In this document: piece by piece, positions 1 through 9,014 of the stretch
Numbering within the stretch: the first letter of the stretch is position 1
Layout: every line of letters starts with the position of its first letter
Translations under genes and position numbers: made by a program
The notes under the pieces: generated by a model
What the model was told of the DNA's origin: nothing
The model's database searches: none
Seen by the model: the letters and a program-made list of their open reading frames with translations, nothing else
NCBI RefSeq assembly: GCF_004912155.1
Contig: NZ_STGX01000013.1
Coordinates: 116,651-180,650 of the forward strand
DNA length: 64,000 nucleotides
Direction: 5' to 3'
From: Glycomyces paridis
Lineage (GTDB): Bacteria; Actinomycetota; Actinomycetes; Mycobacteriales; Micromonosporaceae

Positions 1-1
1 G

Positions 2-805
2 GCGCTGCCGCGCACCGAGTACGCGATGGAGGACCTGGCCGAGGTGCTTCACGACGTGCTCGCCGCGGTCGCCCCGTCCGGGCCGCTCGTCCTGGTGGGG
101 CATTCGATGGGCGGCATGGCGATCCAGACGTACGCGCGCGTGCACGGCCGGGACTTCCACGAGCGGGTGAAGGGCGTGGCGTTCCTGTCGAGCAGCGCCT
201 CGGGCATGGACACGGTCGAGACGAAGCCGATGCGGGCGCTGCGGCGGCTGCGGCGGACGGTCCTGCCGATGCTCCAGCAGGTCGCGGGCTGGACCCCGGA
301 CCTCATCGACCGGTCGCGGCTCCTGGCGGGCGACCTCGGCTGGCTGCTGACGCGCCGGTCGGCGTTCGGGCACGCCGACCCGCCGTGCTCGCTGGTCAGC
401 CTGGTGGAGGCGATGAACCGGCGCACCTCCATCCAGAGCATCGTCGGCTACGCGCGCGCTATCCTCGACCACGACGAGACGGCGACGCTGCCGCAGTTCA
501 AGGGCCTGCCGGCACTCGTGGCGGTCGGCGACATGGACCTGCTGACGCCTCCGGAGCACTCGCGGCGCCTCGCCGCGGCGCTGGAGGGGTCGCGATTCGC
601 GCTCATAGCCGAGGCGGCCCATTCGCCCCAGCTGGAGTACCCTGGTGAAATCTCACAACTGTTGTTGGAGATGATCGACAAAGTCGCCGCCGAGGTCGGC
701 AACGGCCCCACTGCGGGCGCCGAGGCCGCACCGGCGGACGACCGCGGGCGAAACCGCAGGTGGACCCCGTTCTCGCGCCACAACAAGCATCGCCTCGAAC
801 CGTGA
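2..805 (+). CDS. alpha/beta hydrolase, 5' end outside window
   Basis: Open frame runs from the window edge. An ATG lies at 26, but the frame continues upstream of it, so the N-terminus is missing. The nucleophile elbow GHSMGG lies about 35 residues into the visible part. A GDMD segment and a later EAAHSPQ segment fit the acid and histidine of the catalytic triad. The last ~35 residues are polar and Arg/Pro-rich, outside the fold. It is a soluble cytoplasmic hydrolase of unknown substrate. It sits just upstream of the tsaEB-rimI-tsaD cluster, which is commonly preceded by such a gene in actinobacteria. Confidence 0.85.
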   Translation, partial: ALPRTEYAMEDLAEVLHDVLAAVAPSGPLVLVGHSMGGMAIQTYARVHGRDFHERVKGVAFLSSSASGMDTVETKPMRALRRLRRTVLPMLQQVAGWTPDLIDRSRLLAGDLGWLLTRRSAFGHADPPCSLVSLVEAMNRRTSIQSIVGYARAILDHDETATLPQFKGLPALVAVGDMDLLTPPEHSRRLAAALEGSRFALIAEAAHSPQLEYPGEISQLLLEMIDKVAAEVGNGPTAGAEAAPADDRGRNRRWTPFSRHNKHRLEP

Positions 806-893
806 AACCGGTCCCGGGGCGCCACGACACCGCGGTCACGCGGGACGCGCATCCGGCGCGGCCGCGGACCCGACGCTCTCGGAGGAGTGCAAC

Positions 894-1385
894 GTGAGGC
901 TTCAGCTTCCTACGGCCGCAGACACCCACGAGTTCGGGCTGCGCCTGGCCGCGCTGCTGCGCGCGGGCGACCTGGTGATCCTCACCGGCCCGCTCGGCGC
1001 CGGGAAGACCGCCCTCACCCAGGGCATCGGCGCCGGCCTCGGCGTCGAGGGCCGCATCACCAGCCCCACCTTCGTCATCGCCCGCTCGCACCGCGCCGGC
1101 GAGGCGGGCGTGCCGCTCGTCCACGTCGACGCCTACCGCCTGGAGCACCTCGACGAACTCGACGACCTCGACCTGGACACCGACGTCGACGCCGCCGTGA
1201 CCGTCGTCGAATGGGGCGCGGGCCTGGCCGAGCGCCTCGCCGAGTCCCACCTGGAGATCGCCGTGGACCGCCGCACCGGCGCCACCGGTGAGGACGAGAC
1301 CCGCGAGGCCGTTCTCCACGCGCGCGGCGGCGACTGGGCCGAACGCCTCGCCGCCCTCGGCCTCCCGGTCGGCGCGGCCGCATGA
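894..1385 (+). CDS. tsaE: tRNA t6A biosynthesis ATPase TsaE
   Basis: 163 aa with GTG start and a strong GGAGGAG at about -12. Walker A GPLGAGKT is at residues 32-39, followed by the family SPTF segment. TsaE is the P-loop ATPase that, with TsaB and TsaD, drives transfer of threonylcarbamoyl from threonylcarbamoyl-AMP to A37 of ANN-decoding tRNAs in the cytoplasm. It overlaps tsaB by ATGA, so translation is probably coupled. Length and gene order are normal for Actinomycetota. Confidence 0.96.
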   Translation: MRLQLPTAADTHEFGLRLAALLRAGDLVILTGPLGAGKTALTQGIGAGLGVEGRITSPTFVIARSHRAGEAGVPLVHVDAYRLEHLDELDDLDLDTDVDAAVTVVEWGAGLAERLAESHLEIAVDRRTGATGEDETREAVLHARGGDWAERLAALGLPVGAAA

Positions 1386-2050
1386 GGGTCCTCGCGATCG
1401 ACACCGCCACCAGCGCCGTCCAGGCCGCCCTCGTCGACCTCGACGGGAACGGCGACGGCCTCGACGGCGACGACCTGTTCCTCACCGCGTTCCGCCGCGA
1501 GATCGACGGCCGCGGGCACGTCGAGAAGCTCGCCCCGTTCATCGAGGCGTGCCTCGCCGAGGCCGGGCGCACCGCCGCCGACGTCGACGCCGTCGTCGCC
1601 GGGATCGGCCCCGGCCCCTTCACCGGCCTGCGCGTCGGCATGGTCACCGCCGCCGCCTTCGCCGACGGCGCCGGCATCCCCGTCTACGGCGTCTGCTCCC
1701 TCGACGGCATCGGCGCCAACACGCGCGGCCGGGCCCTCGTCGCCACCGACGCCCGCCGCAAAGAGGTCTACTGGGCCCTCTACGAAGACGGCGCGCGCGA
1801 GGGCGAACCGCAGGTCTGCAAGCCCTCCGACCTGCCCGAGACCGGCGCCGACTACGCCATCGGCGAAGGCGCCAGCCTGTACGCCGACCAACTCAAGGTG
1901 CCCGCCGAGACCGCGCCCGTCTACCCCGACCTCGTCAAACTCGTCGAACTCGCCGCCCCGCGCCTCCTCGCCGGCGCCCCGAGCGAACAGCTGACGCCGC
2001 TGTACCTGCGCCGCCCCGACGCGCAGCCCGCGCCCGGCCCGCCGCGCTAG
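1382..2050 (+). CDS. tsaB: tRNA t6A biosynthesis protein TsaB
   Basis: 222 aa. It begins MRVLAIDTATSAVQAAL, the ASKHA actin-like N-terminus of TsaB, and contains the conserved GPGPFTGLRVG loop near residue 78. TsaB is the non-catalytic partner that dimerises with TsaD and is needed for t6A formation on tRNA. The start overlaps the tsaE stop, and rimI follows after a short gap. No unusual feature. Confidence 0.95.
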   Translation: MRVLAIDTATSAVQAALVDLDGNGDGLDGDDLFLTAFRREIDGRGHVEKLAPFIEACLAEAGRTAADVDAVVAGIGPGPFTGLRVGMVTAAAFADGAGIPVYGVCSLDGIGANTRGRALVATDARRKEVYWALYEDGAREGEPQVCKPSDLPETGADYAIGEGASLYADQLKVPAETAPVYPDLVKLVELAAPRLLAGAPSEQLTPLYLRRPDAQPAPGPPR

Positions 2051-2083
2051 CGACCCGCCCCCGGCGTGGTACAGCTTGAGGCG

Positions 2084-2542
2084 ATGAACGAGCACTTGCG
2101 GATCGAACGGCTGCGCTGGTGGCACCTGCCCGAGGTCGCCGAGATGGAACTGGCGATCTTCGGGCCCGAGGCCTGGAGCGAAGGCCTGCTGTGGACCGAA
2201 CTGTCAGCGGGGAACGACTACCGCGCCGTCCTTGACCGCGGCGCCGCCGACGCGCCGATCGCCGGGTACGCCGGCACCGCCCTCAGCGACACCGAGGCCT
2301 GGATCAACAACATCGCCGTCGCCGCCGCGTACCGTCGCAGAGGCGTCGCGCGCATGCTCATGGACGACGCCCTCGCCCGCGCCCGCGCGGCCGGCGCGAA
2401 AGCCGTCTACCTGGAGGTCGCCGTCGACAACGTCCCCGCGCAGCGACTCTACGACGCCTACGGCTTCTACGGCATCGGCGTGCGCAAGAACTACTACCAG
2501 CACACCGGCACCGACGCCGCCGTCATGAGGATGGACCTGTGA
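2084..2542 (+). CDS. rimI: ribosomal protein S18 alanine N-acetyltransferase RimI
   Basis: GNAT fold with the acetyl-CoA-binding RRRGVARML motif and the [16 protein letters not shown]-terminal motif typical of RimI. It acetylates N-terminal alanine, classically of S18. The start is ambiguous: GTG at 2066 has no Shine-Dalgarno. ATG at 2084 has GAGG only 2 nt away but gives the usual RimI length (152 aa). It lies between tsaB and tsaD, as in many actinobacteria. Its stop overlaps the GTG of tsaD. Confidence 0.9.
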   Translation: MNEHLRIERLRWWHLPEVAEMELAIFGPEAWSEGLLWTELSAGNDYRAVLDRGAADAPIAGYAGTALSDTEAWINNIAVAAAYRRRGVARMLMDDALARARAAGAKAVYLEVAVDNVPAQRLYDAYGFYGIGVRKNYYQHTGTDAAVMRMDL

Positions 2543-3597
2543 AGAGCGAACCCGTGGTGATGGGCATCGAGACCTCCTGCGACGAGACCGGGGTCGGCAT
2601 CGTGCGCGGCACCGAACTCCTGGCCGACGCCGTGGCCTCCTCGGTGGAGGAGCACGCCCGCTTCGGCGGCGTCGTCCCCGAGGTCGCCAGCCGCGCCCAC
2701 CTGGAGGCCATGGTGCCCACCGTGCAGCGCGCCCTCGACGACGCCGGCCTCACCCTCGCCGACCTCGACGGCATCGCCGTCACCGCCGGACCCGGCCTCG
2801 CCGGGGCCCTCATGGTCGGCGTCGGCGCCGCCAAGGCCTACTCCATCGCCACCGGCGTCCCGCTCTACGGCGTCAACCACCTCAGCGCCCACATCGCCGT
2901 CGACACCCTCGAGAACGGCCCCATCCCCGAACCCGCGATCGGCCTCCTCGTCTCCGGCGGCCACTCCTCGATCATGCTCGTCGAAGACCTCGCCGGAAAG
3001 GTCACCCAACTCGGCGCCAGCATCGACGACGCCGCAGGCGAGGCCTTCGACAAGGTCGCGCGCCTCCTCGGCCTGCCCTTCCCCGGCGGCCCCTACATCG
3101 ACCGCGCCGCCCAGAACGGCGACCGCGCGTACGTGCGATTCCCCCGCGGCCTCACCGCCGCCAAGGACATGGAACGCCACCGCTACGACTTCTCCTTCTC
3201 CGGACTCAAGACCGCCGTCGCCCGCTGGATCGAGACCCGCCGCGCCGACGGCGAGGACGTCCCCGTCGACGACGTCGCCGCCGCCTTCCAAGAAGCCGTC
3301 TGCGACGTCCTGACCGGCAAGGCCATCCTCGCCGCGAAGGAGCACGGCGTCGACACGATCCTCCTCGGCGGCGGCGTCGCGGCGAACTCGCGCCTGCGCG
3401 CGCTGGCGACCGAGCGCGCCGAACAGGCCGGCATCACCCTGCGCTACCCGAGGCCGAAGTTGTGCACCGACAACGGCGCGATGGTCGCCGCCCTCGGCTC
3501 GCACCTCGTCGCCGCGGGCGTCGCCCCGTCCCGGATCGACTTCCCCGCGAACTCCTCGATGAACATCGAGGTCGTCTCCCTGGCCGACCGCCTCTGA
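2539..3597 (+). CDS. tsaD: tRNA N6-adenosine threonylcarbamoyltransferase TsaD
   Basis: 352 aa, GTG start overlapping the rimI stop (GTGA). It has the Kae1/Gcp signature: GIETSCDET at residues 9-17, metal-binding His114 and His118 in [14 protein letters not shown] near 139-144, and [10 protein letters not shown] near the C-terminus. It is the catalytic subunit that transfers the threonylcarbamoyl group to A37 with TsaB and TsaE. Standard length, last gene of the cluster. Confidence 0.97.
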   Translation: MKSEPVVMGIETSCDETGVGIVRGTELLADAVASSVEEHARFGGVVPEVASRAHLEAMVPTVQRALDDAGLTLADLDGIAVTAGPGLAGALMVGVGAAKAYSIATGVPLYGVNHLSAHIAVDTLENGPIPEPAIGLLVSGGHSSIMLVEDLAGKVTQLGASIDDAAGEAFDKVARLLGLPFPGGPYIDRAAQNGDRAYVRFPRGLTAAKDMERHRYDFSFSGLKTAVARWIETRRADGEDVPVDDVAAAFQEAVCDVLTGKAILAAKEHGVDTILLGGGVAANSRLRALATERAEQAGITLRYPRPKLCTDNGAMVAALGSHLVAAGVAPSRIDFPANSSMNIEVVSLADRL

Positions 3598-3656
3598 CGG
3601 ACCCCGCGCGTACGATGGCGCCGCAACCGCCACCCGCGCACCAGGAGGAGACCGCC

Positions 3657-3884
3657 ATGGCCGACAAGCCCAAGGGACCCACGTCGTACTTCCCGTCGAT
3701 CGAGCGGCAGTACGGCCGCCCGATCGCCGACTGGCTGGCCGACCTGGAATCGAGCGGCCTCGAAGGCCACAAGGCCCAGGTCGACTGGCTCAAGGCCGAG
3801 CACGGGCTCGGCCACGGCCACGCGAACGCGCTCGTGGCCTACGGACTCAACCCCGGCAAGTACGCCGACTACCCCGAGGCCTGA
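3657..3884 (+). CDS. DUF4287 domain protein
   Basis: 75-aa cytoplasmic protein. The ATG at 3657 follows AGGAGGAG at 3643-3650, and a possible -10 TACGAT lies at 3611-3616. The sequence (YFPSIERQYGRPIADW, then a helical HANALVAYG segment) matches the small DUF4287 domain, which usually occurs alone or before a DUF5655 domain. The biochemical role is unknown. It stands alone after tsaD and ends in a clear hairpin terminator. Confidence 0.8.
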   Translation: MADKPKGPTSYFPSIERQYGRPIADWLADLESSGLEGHKAQVDWLKAEHGLGHGHANALVAYGLNPGKYADYPEA

Positions 3885-3894
3885 GGACGCGAAA

Positions 3895-3918
3895 GGACCC
3901 CGGCGGATGCCGGGGTCC
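3895..3918. terminator. bidirectional hairpin terminator
   Basis: Perfect 10-bp stem GGACCCCGGC/GCCGGGGTCC with a GGAT loop. It lies between the convergent DUF4287 and DUF998 genes and so can serve both strands. Confidence 0.8.
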
Positions 3919-3926
3919 CATTTCCG

Positions 3927-4589
3927 TTACCGGTTGCGGCGCAGCGCATCGAAGCAGACCGCCGCGGCCCACACCCAGATGACCGCGCCTCCGGCGAACA
4001 TGAACCGGTAGTCGGCCAGGGCGAACGAGGCGCCGGTCAGGCCCAGGTCGAGGACGGCCGCGGCGACGCACACGCCCGCCCAGAGGCCGCGTCCCTCGCG
4101 GGCGTACCTGCGCGCGAACACGATGCAGGCGACCACCAGCGACAGGCTCGCACCGGCAGGCGCGAACGAGTGCAGGACGCCGTGCCAGCTCAGCTCGGCC
4201 GGGGCGCCCTCGGGCGTCCCGATCGGGTAGCCGAACGCCGGGTCGGCGGTGAAGACGCCCGCCCAGACCAGGGCGAACCCGTAGACGGCGAACAGCCTCG
4301 GACCCCACACGCGACCCGGGCCCTCGGTGAGCGCGGCCCGCAGCCCGAAGGCCCCGGCGAGCGCGAGCAGCCCCGCGATGACGAAGTTGGCGATGTGGAT
4401 CCATCCGAGTTCGCTGAGGCTCAACATGCTCAGCGGGTGCACGACCGGGTCGAAGCCCTCGCGGGTCGCGGCCTGGACGAGCGTGGCGGTGACGAACAGC
4501 GGCCCGGCGACGGCGCCCGCCGCCAGCAGTCGAGTGATCGAAGCATTGCGGACGGTGACATCGGGGGACGTAACGGGTGCGGTGGTCAT
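3927..4589 (-). CDS. DUF998 integral membrane protein
   Basis: 220 aa. The start at 4589 was chosen for the AAGGAG 6-7 nt before it; longer upstream frames lack support. Six hydrophobic segments with the WIHIANF and FTADPAFGYP patterns of the DUF998 family. These are small six-helix membrane proteins of unknown function, often next to regulators or redox enzymes. It is transcribed away from the TetR/membrane pair and converges on DUF4287. Confidence 0.8.
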   Translation of the reverse strand: MTTAPVTSPDVTVRNASITRLLAAGAVAGPLFVTATLVQAATREGFDPVVHPLSMLSLSELGWIHIANFVIAGLLALAGAFGLRAALTEGPGRVWGPRLFAVYGFALVWAGVFTADPAFGYPIGTPEGAPAELSWHGVLHSFAPAGASLSLVVACIVFARRYAREGRGLWAGVCVAAAVLDLGLTGASFALADYRFMFAGGAVIWVWAAAVCFDALRRNR

Positions 4590-4693
4590 GGGGTGCTCCT
4601 TGCGGCGGTGCCCTGCCGGGCGGTGATCGGGGTGCTGTCGGTGTAGACGAGGCGGGCGCCTCGCATTCATCGCGGCCGCAGGCGGCTCGTGGT

Positions 4694-5092
4694 CTACTGC
4701 GGCGCAGGGGAAGGCGTTCGAGCGGCGCGACGCGTGCCCGCGACGAGCAGACCCGCGGCGACGGTGACCGCGATCCACGGCGCCGGCTCGAAGACGAGCC
4801 CGGCGGCGACCGACCAGGCGCCGACCGTCCAGCCGATGAACGCAGGCGGCGTGATGCCCTTGCGGCGCAGCCACAGCACGGTCAGGCCGAGGACCAGGAG
4901 CGGGGCGCCGAAGCTGCCGAAGGTCATCCAGAACGCGCCGGAGGCGGGCCCCATCTGCGCGAGGGTGCCCTCGGGCATCCACAGGCCGCCGGTGAACCAG
5001 GTGCGGGCGTGGCTCGGCGCGAGCAGCGCGAGGCCGAGCAGGAGGTGCGCGGCCCCGAGGACGGTGAAGATGCGTCCGGCCCAAGCGATCAT
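4694..5092 (-). CDS. small four-helix membrane protein (DUF6463-like)
   Basis: 132 aa with about four transmembrane helices (residues ~5-25, 48-72, 82-100, 103-122) and a short charged tail. The ATG at 5092 is preferred over that at 5107 because AGGGAG precedes it at normal spacing. It is divergent from a TetR gene across a 64-bp region with repeated GGAAC elements, so it is probably the TetR target. Similar small proteins beside TetR regulators are filed under DUF6463; that assignment is from memory and moderate. Function unknown. Confidence 0.65.
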   Translation of the reverse strand: MIAWAGRIFTVLGAAHLLLGLALLAPSHARTWFTGGLWMPEGTLAQMGPASGAFWMTFGSFGAPLLVLGLTVLWLRRKGITPPAFIGWTVGAWSVAAGLVFEPAPWIAVTVAAGLLVAGTRRAARTPSPAPQ

Positions 5093-5113
5093 GGCATGCT
5101 CCCTCATGATTAC

Positions 5114-5152
5114 GGAACTGTTGGTTTCGGAACTGACGGTTCCCTATCATAG
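5114..5152. promoter_or_regulatory. candidate TetR operator and promoter
   Basis: GGAACTG occurs at 5114-5120 and again at 5129-5135. The second copy lies in the palindrome GGAACTGACGGTTCC (5129-5143). On the plus strand TTGGTT (5121-5126) and TATCAT (5145-5150) form a promoter with an 18-bp spacer that contains the palindrome. TATCAT lies exactly 6 nt before the TetR ATG. A second short palindrome, CTATCATAG, covers the -10. Confidence 0.6.
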
Positions 5153-5156
5153 GGAG

Positions 5157-5744
5157 ATGCCGAAACCGAAGCAAGCCGCGGGACGCCCGAGGGACGGTCA
5201 GATCGATCACGCCATCGCAAGGGCCACACGCGAAGTCCTCGCCGAACGCGGCTACGCCAAACTCACCGTCGACGCCGTGGCCGCCCGGGCCGGCGTCGGC
5301 AAGGCCGCGATCTACCGCCGCTTCGCCACCAAGCAGGAGATGATCTTCGCGGCCACCGTGCACGACATGGAGGAGCCGCCCCCGCCCGACTCCGGCTCCC
5401 TCCGCGGCGACCTCGCCGCCGTCTGCGCCACGATCGCCGACCAGCTCGGCACCGCCGCCCCCGACGTCCTGCACGGCCTCCTCGCCGACCTCCACGGCGA
5501 CTCGGCGCTGGGCGCCCGCTTCACCGGCACCTTCATCGAACGCGAACGCTTCGTCATCGACACCGTCCTCGACCGCGCCCTCGCCCGCGGCGACCTCGCC
5601 CGCAGGCCCGACACCGCCGAGGTCCACGCCCAGCTCATCGGCCCGATCTTCTTCTGGCTCATGATCCTCGGCGGCGACAGAGATCAGGTGCCGGCGTTCA
5701 GCCGCACCGTTGCGGACACGGTCGCCGCCTCGCTTGCCGCGTAG
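5157..5744 (+). CDS. TetR/AcrR family transcriptional regulator
   Basis: 195 aa. The N-terminal helix-turn-helix spans about residues 18-62 (LTVDAVAARAGVGKAAIYRRF), followed by a helical ligand-binding domain of the TetR_C family with no recognisable ligand signature. The start at 5157 has a -10 TATCAT 6 nt upstream, suggesting a leaderless message. It probably represses itself and the divergent membrane protein gene through the palindrome between them. Confidence 0.88.
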   Translation: MPKPKQAAGRPRDGQIDHAIARATREVLAERGYAKLTVDAVAARAGVGKAAIYRRFATKQEMIFAATVHDMEEPPPPDSGSLRGDLAAVCATIADQLGTAAPDVLHGLLADLHGDSALGARFTGTFIERERFVIDTVLDRALARGDLARRPDTAEVHAQLIGPIFFWLMILGGDRDQVPAFSRTVADTVAASLAA

Positions 5745-5843
5745 CCGTCGGCGACCGAGAGCCTGGTCGCCACCGGCGCGTATCGGCTATGCTCTGCGCC
5801 GAGCCCCTCACGTCTCTCAGCGCATCCCCCGAACGGAGACGAT

Positions 5844-6752
5844 ATGACCACGACCTCGGCCCCCATCCACGCACCCGCGACACCCGTGCAGCACGGGATG
5901 ACGCCGATCGAGATCCCCGCCCAGCCCGACGCGATCGAGCTCGGAACCGGGCAGCCGCCGGAGGCTTCGGCACCAGAGGCATGGCACAGCGAGTACGGCA
6001 GCATGTTCGCTCGCAACGTCAGCACCGCCACGCTCACCCCTGTCCTGCCGGATCCGGCCAAGGCCACCGGCACCGCCGTGATCGTGGCACCGGGCGGAGG
6101 ATTCATGTCCCTGTCCATGGAGAACGAGGGCTGGGACGTCGCACGCGCGCTCGCGGACCGCGGCGTCGCCGCCTTCGTGCTGAAGTACCGGCTCAAGCCG
6201 ACCCCGGAGGGTCTTGACGACTTCGCCGCGGCCCTCAGGTCGATGCTGGCCGGACCGCGCCCATCGCACCGGCATGACCCCGCCACCGCGCTCCGCTCCC
6301 TGGACGTTCAGATCGCCGACGCCCGCGCAGCGTTCGCGCTCGTGCGCAGCCGAGCGACCGAGTGGACGATCGATCCCGAGCGCGTCGGCATGGTCGGCTT
6401 CTCCGCCGGTGCCATGCTCACCGTCGCCACCGCCCTCGTCGGTGAGGATGCGAACCCGGCATTCATCGGCGATGTGTACGGTCCGCTCGCGGCGTTCGAG
6501 GTACCCGAGGATGCGCCGCCGCTGTTCATCGCGCTTGCCGCAGACGATGGGCTGATGGACCCGAGCGGGTTCCCCCTCGTCGAGAGCTGGCGCGCTGCCG
6601 GGCGGCCCGTGGAGCTCCACTTCTACGAGCAGGGCGGGCACGGGTTCGGTATGTATCCGAAGGAGACCACCAGCACCGACTGGTTCGACTCCTTCGTGAG
6701 CTGGATGAGGATGCACGGTCTGCTCGAGCGCGCTGAGCCGACCTCCCCCTGA
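5844..6752 (+). CDS. alpha/beta hydrolase, acetyl-esterase/BD-FAE-like
   Basis: 302 aa, GGAGACG just before the ATG. There is no clear signal peptide. An oxyanion-type APGGGF segment near residue 82 and the nucleophile motif GFSAG near 188 place it with acetyl-xylan-esterase or carboxylesterase-like hydrolases. An AADDGLMDP segment and the GGHGFG segment fit the Asp and His. Base composition is somewhat less GC-biased than its neighbours, and a transposase remnant lies within 300 bp downstream, so acquisition by transfer is possible. Substrate unknown. Confidence 0.82.
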   Translation: MTTTSAPIHAPATPVQHGMTPIEIPAQPDAIELGTGQPPEASAPEAWHSEYGSMFARNVSTATLTPVLPDPAKATGTAVIVAPGGGFMSLSMENEGWDVARALADRGVAAFVLKYRLKPTPEGLDDFAAALRSMLAGPRPSHRHDPATALRSLDVQIADARAAFALVRSRATEWTIDPERVGMVGFSAGAMLTVATALVGEDANPAFIGDVYGPLAAFEVPEDAPPLFIALAADDGLMDPSGFPLVESWRAAGRPVELHFYEQGGHGFGMYPKETTSTDWFDSFVSWMRMHGLLERAEPTSP

Positions 6753-6853
6753 GGTCGCCTTCCCCGTAGGCCGCCGACCGTGAGACCCGCTCCGGGCGCT
6801 CTGGTGCCCTCGTCCCCGGCGAGCACGACACCGTGAACGGAAGGTGCCGAGAC

Positions 6854-6937
6854 GAACTGGATCGGGTCGAGTCGTGTTGAGCCGAAGCGAGTCGAACCGG
6901 ATCGGCTCGAGTCAGGCTGAACCGGATCGGTCGAGTC
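6854..6937 (+). repeat. three imperfect copies of a ~20-bp GAACYGGATCGG...TCGAGTC unit
   Basis: Copies begin at 6854, 6894 and 6919. Each reads GAAC[CT]GGATCGG, then 0-1 base, then TCGAGTC. The stretch is non-coding, directly downstream of the esterase gene and upstream of an IS remnant. Function unknown. Confidence 0.6.
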
Positions 6938-7044
6938 GAGCGGGGCCGGAATGTGGCCGGTCGGGTAGTGCCGTCGCGGGGCGAGACTGACGTTCGCGGG
7001 TCGGGCCGGGCGGCCTTCACTGGCAACGGTGGCGGCCGCGGCGA

Positions 7045-7284
7045 CCGGGCCGTGCCGCACCCGATCCCGGGTTCCTGCGGCGGCCGCTGCCGTCGGATGC
7101 CGGTGTAGAGCACGAACAGGATGCCGTGCAAGGCTTTCCGGTCATCGAAGGCGTCTCGACCGGGTGTCCCGGCCGGCGGCTCGGGGGCCGGCGGGAGCGG
7201 CGCGCTCCTGGCCCACAGGTCGTCATCGACGAACCACGGACCCTGACTGCGCCGCTGCCGCGGCCCGCACTTCCCACGCCTCAT
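7045..7284 (-). pseudogene. IS5-type transposase N-terminal remnant
   Basis: On the minus strand from ATG 7284 the frame reads VDDDLWARSAPLPPAPEP, then a DDRKALHGILFVLYTGIR segment, then a PQEPGIGCGTA segment. This matches the conserved N-terminal domain (about residues 10-65) of IS5-group transposases of actinobacteria. Homology stops abruptly there, and the DDE catalytic domain is absent, so the element is dead. It abuts the 3' end of the MFS gene, whose stop at 7281-7283 overlaps the remnant's ATG region. Confidence 0.7.
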
Positions 7285-8465
7285 ACCCAGAACAGATCTC
7301 CGGAAGTGAAAGCGTCGCAGGTCGTTAACCGCTGCGGCAGCGCGGTCCGCCGGAACGCCAGGACCAGCGCCAGCGCCGCCGCGACCAGGACGGCGCTTGT
7401 CCACACCGGTCCGGTCGGCCCCGCATCGAGCGCGAAAGCGGCCGCGACCGGGCCCGCGACGGCACCGATGTTGAGCGCAGAGGTGGCGTAGGCGCCCGCC
7501 ATCGTCGGTGCGCCGGACGACTCGTGGAGGACGCGTGCGATGAGGGTGGCGCCGACGCCGAACGACAAGGCGCCCAGAATGAACGCGAGGGTGAGGACGG
7601 CGACCGGGTGCGCCGCCGTCAGCGCCAGGGCGCACCATCCGAGGAGCAGCGCGGGCCCGCCGGCGGCGATGACCGGGCCGGGGCTGCGGTCGGCGAGCCG
7701 CCCGGCGGTGTTGACGCCGAGGAACGCTCCGATGCCGAAGAGCACCAAGGCGACTGGTACCCAGGTCGGACCGAGCCCCGCGCCGTGGGTGACGAGCGGC
7801 GCGATGAAGGTGAAGGTGGCGAACGTTCCGGCGTTGACGAGCGCGCCGAGGGCCATCGCGAGCAGCAGCCGCGGCGAACGCAGCCGCCCCAGCTCCGTGC
7901 GCAGCGCCGGAGGGTCCTCCGCGGCGGCGGGCAGCCCCCGCAGGAGGCCGAGGGCGGCCGGGACGCACAGGAGCGCGACCGCCCAGAACACCGCGCGCCA
8001 GCTGAGCAGGCCGCCCAGGAGCGCCCCGCCCGGGACGCCCGCGACCGTGGCGATCGTGGTGCCCGACAACAGGATCGCGAGCGCGCGGCCGCGCCGGTCG
8101 GGCCCGGCGAGGGCCGCGGCGGCCGTGAGCGCGACGGCGAGGAAGCCCGCGTTCGCGAGTGCGGCGGCGACCCTCGTCGCGAGCAGGACCCCGAAGTTCT
8201 CGGTGGCCGCCCCGATGACGTGCGCGGCGAGGAAGAGCCCGAGGAACGCCAGCAGCGCGGGTCGGCGCGGCCAGGTGCGGGTGAGGGCGGCCGCGAGCGG
8301 GGCGCCCGCGGTCATGCCGACCGCGAAGGCGGCGGTGAGCAGGCCCGCGGCGGCCACGGACACGCCGATGTCGGCCGCGAGGTCGGGCAGGAGCCCGGCG
8401 AGCATGAACTCTGAGGTGCCCATGGCGAAGACGGCCACGGCGAGCAGGTAGACGGGAAGAGGCAT
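7281..8465 (-). CDS. MFS drug efflux transporter (DHA1, Cmx/AraJ-like)
   Basis: 394 aa, twelve predicted membrane helices. The N-terminal MGTSEFMLAGLLP motif is diagnostic of the DHA1 subgroup that includes chloramphenicol exporters and sugar-efflux proteins. A proton-coupled drug exporter is likely, but the substrate is unknown. After the last helix the protein ends in a polar tail (TTCDAFTSGDLFWV) encoded right beside the IS5 remnant. The original stop may have been lost when that element inserted. No regulator is adjacent. Confidence 0.88.
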   Translation of the reverse strand: MPLPVYLLAVAVFAMGTSEFMLAGLLPDLAADIGVSVAAAGLLTAAFAVGMTAGAPLAAALTRTWPRRPALLAFLGLFLAAHVIGAATENFGVLLATRVAAALANAGFLAVALTAAAALAGPDRRGRALAILLSGTTIATVAGVPGGALLGGLLSWRAVFWAVALLCVPAALGLLRGLPAAAEDPPALRTELGRLRSPRLLLAMALGALVNAGTFATFTFIAPLVTHGAGLGPTWVPVALVLFGIGAFLGVNTAGRLADRSPGPVIAAGGPALLLGWCALALTAAHPVAVLTLAFILGALSFGVGATLIARVLHESSGAPTMAGAYATSALNIGAVAGPVAAAFALDAGPTGPVWTSAVLVAAALALVLAFRRTALPQRLTTCDAFTSGDLFWV

Positions 8466-8669
8466 CGAAAGGACTCCGAGGTGAGGACGGACGGAAGCGT
8501 CGTCTCGTCACCGCGGTCGGCGGCCCTGCGCCGGGGTCAGACCGGTTGCGTCCAGGGGGCCGACGGCGTGTGACCGAAGGCCCCGTGCGTGTCCGATTCG
8601 GGGTTCACCATGGTCCGAACGGTAGGGGAATGCCGGGCGCGGGGCAACCCGGATTCCCGATCGGCCGTC

Positions 8670-9008
8670 TCAGTCGTCGAAGTCGAAGCCTTCGGCGTCG
8701 GCGGCGGTGATGAGGGCCCGCATTTCGTCGCCGTCGGCGGCGATGGCGTCGAGGAGCTTGCCGAGGGCTTCGAGGGCGGCGCGGTCGGTGCCGTAGGCGC
8801 AGAACATGCCGGCTTCGGGGTCGTAGGCGAACCGGCCTTCGAGTTCGGCGGCGCCGTCGGCGACGAGGCGGCGGGCGACGCCCTCCCAGAAGTAGCCGTT
8901 GGGTTCGTGGCCGAGCTGTTCGACGAGTTCGTCGACGGCGGTCGTCCCGGCGTTGAGTAGGAGGGAGTAGTTGCCGGGGGTGGTCGAGATCAGTTTGGTC
9001 GCGCTCAT
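8670..9008 (-). CDS. Imm51-like immunity family protein
   Basis: 112 aa, acidic and soluble. The central NGYFWEGVA motif near residue 37, followed by a DPEAGMFCAYG segment, resembles immunity protein family Imm51 of contact-dependent toxin systems. No toxin gene lies next to it, so it would be an orphan immunity gene or a housekeeping member of the fold. The start has TAGCTT exactly 6 nt upstream and no Shine-Dalgarno, suggesting leaderless translation. Confidence 0.6.
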   Translation of the reverse strand: MSATKLISTTPGNYSLLLNAGTTAVDELVEQLGHEPNGYFWEGVARRLVADGAAELEGRFAYDPEAGMFCAYGTDRAALEALGKLLDAIAADGDEMRALITAADAEGFDFDD

Positions 9009-9014
9009 GTCCGA

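Noticed and set aside
3927..5627. 566-residue frame ending in the DUF998 protein
   Set aside because: Only the last 220 residues have the family; a ribosome binding site and ATG lie at 4589, and the upstream part overlaps two other genes.
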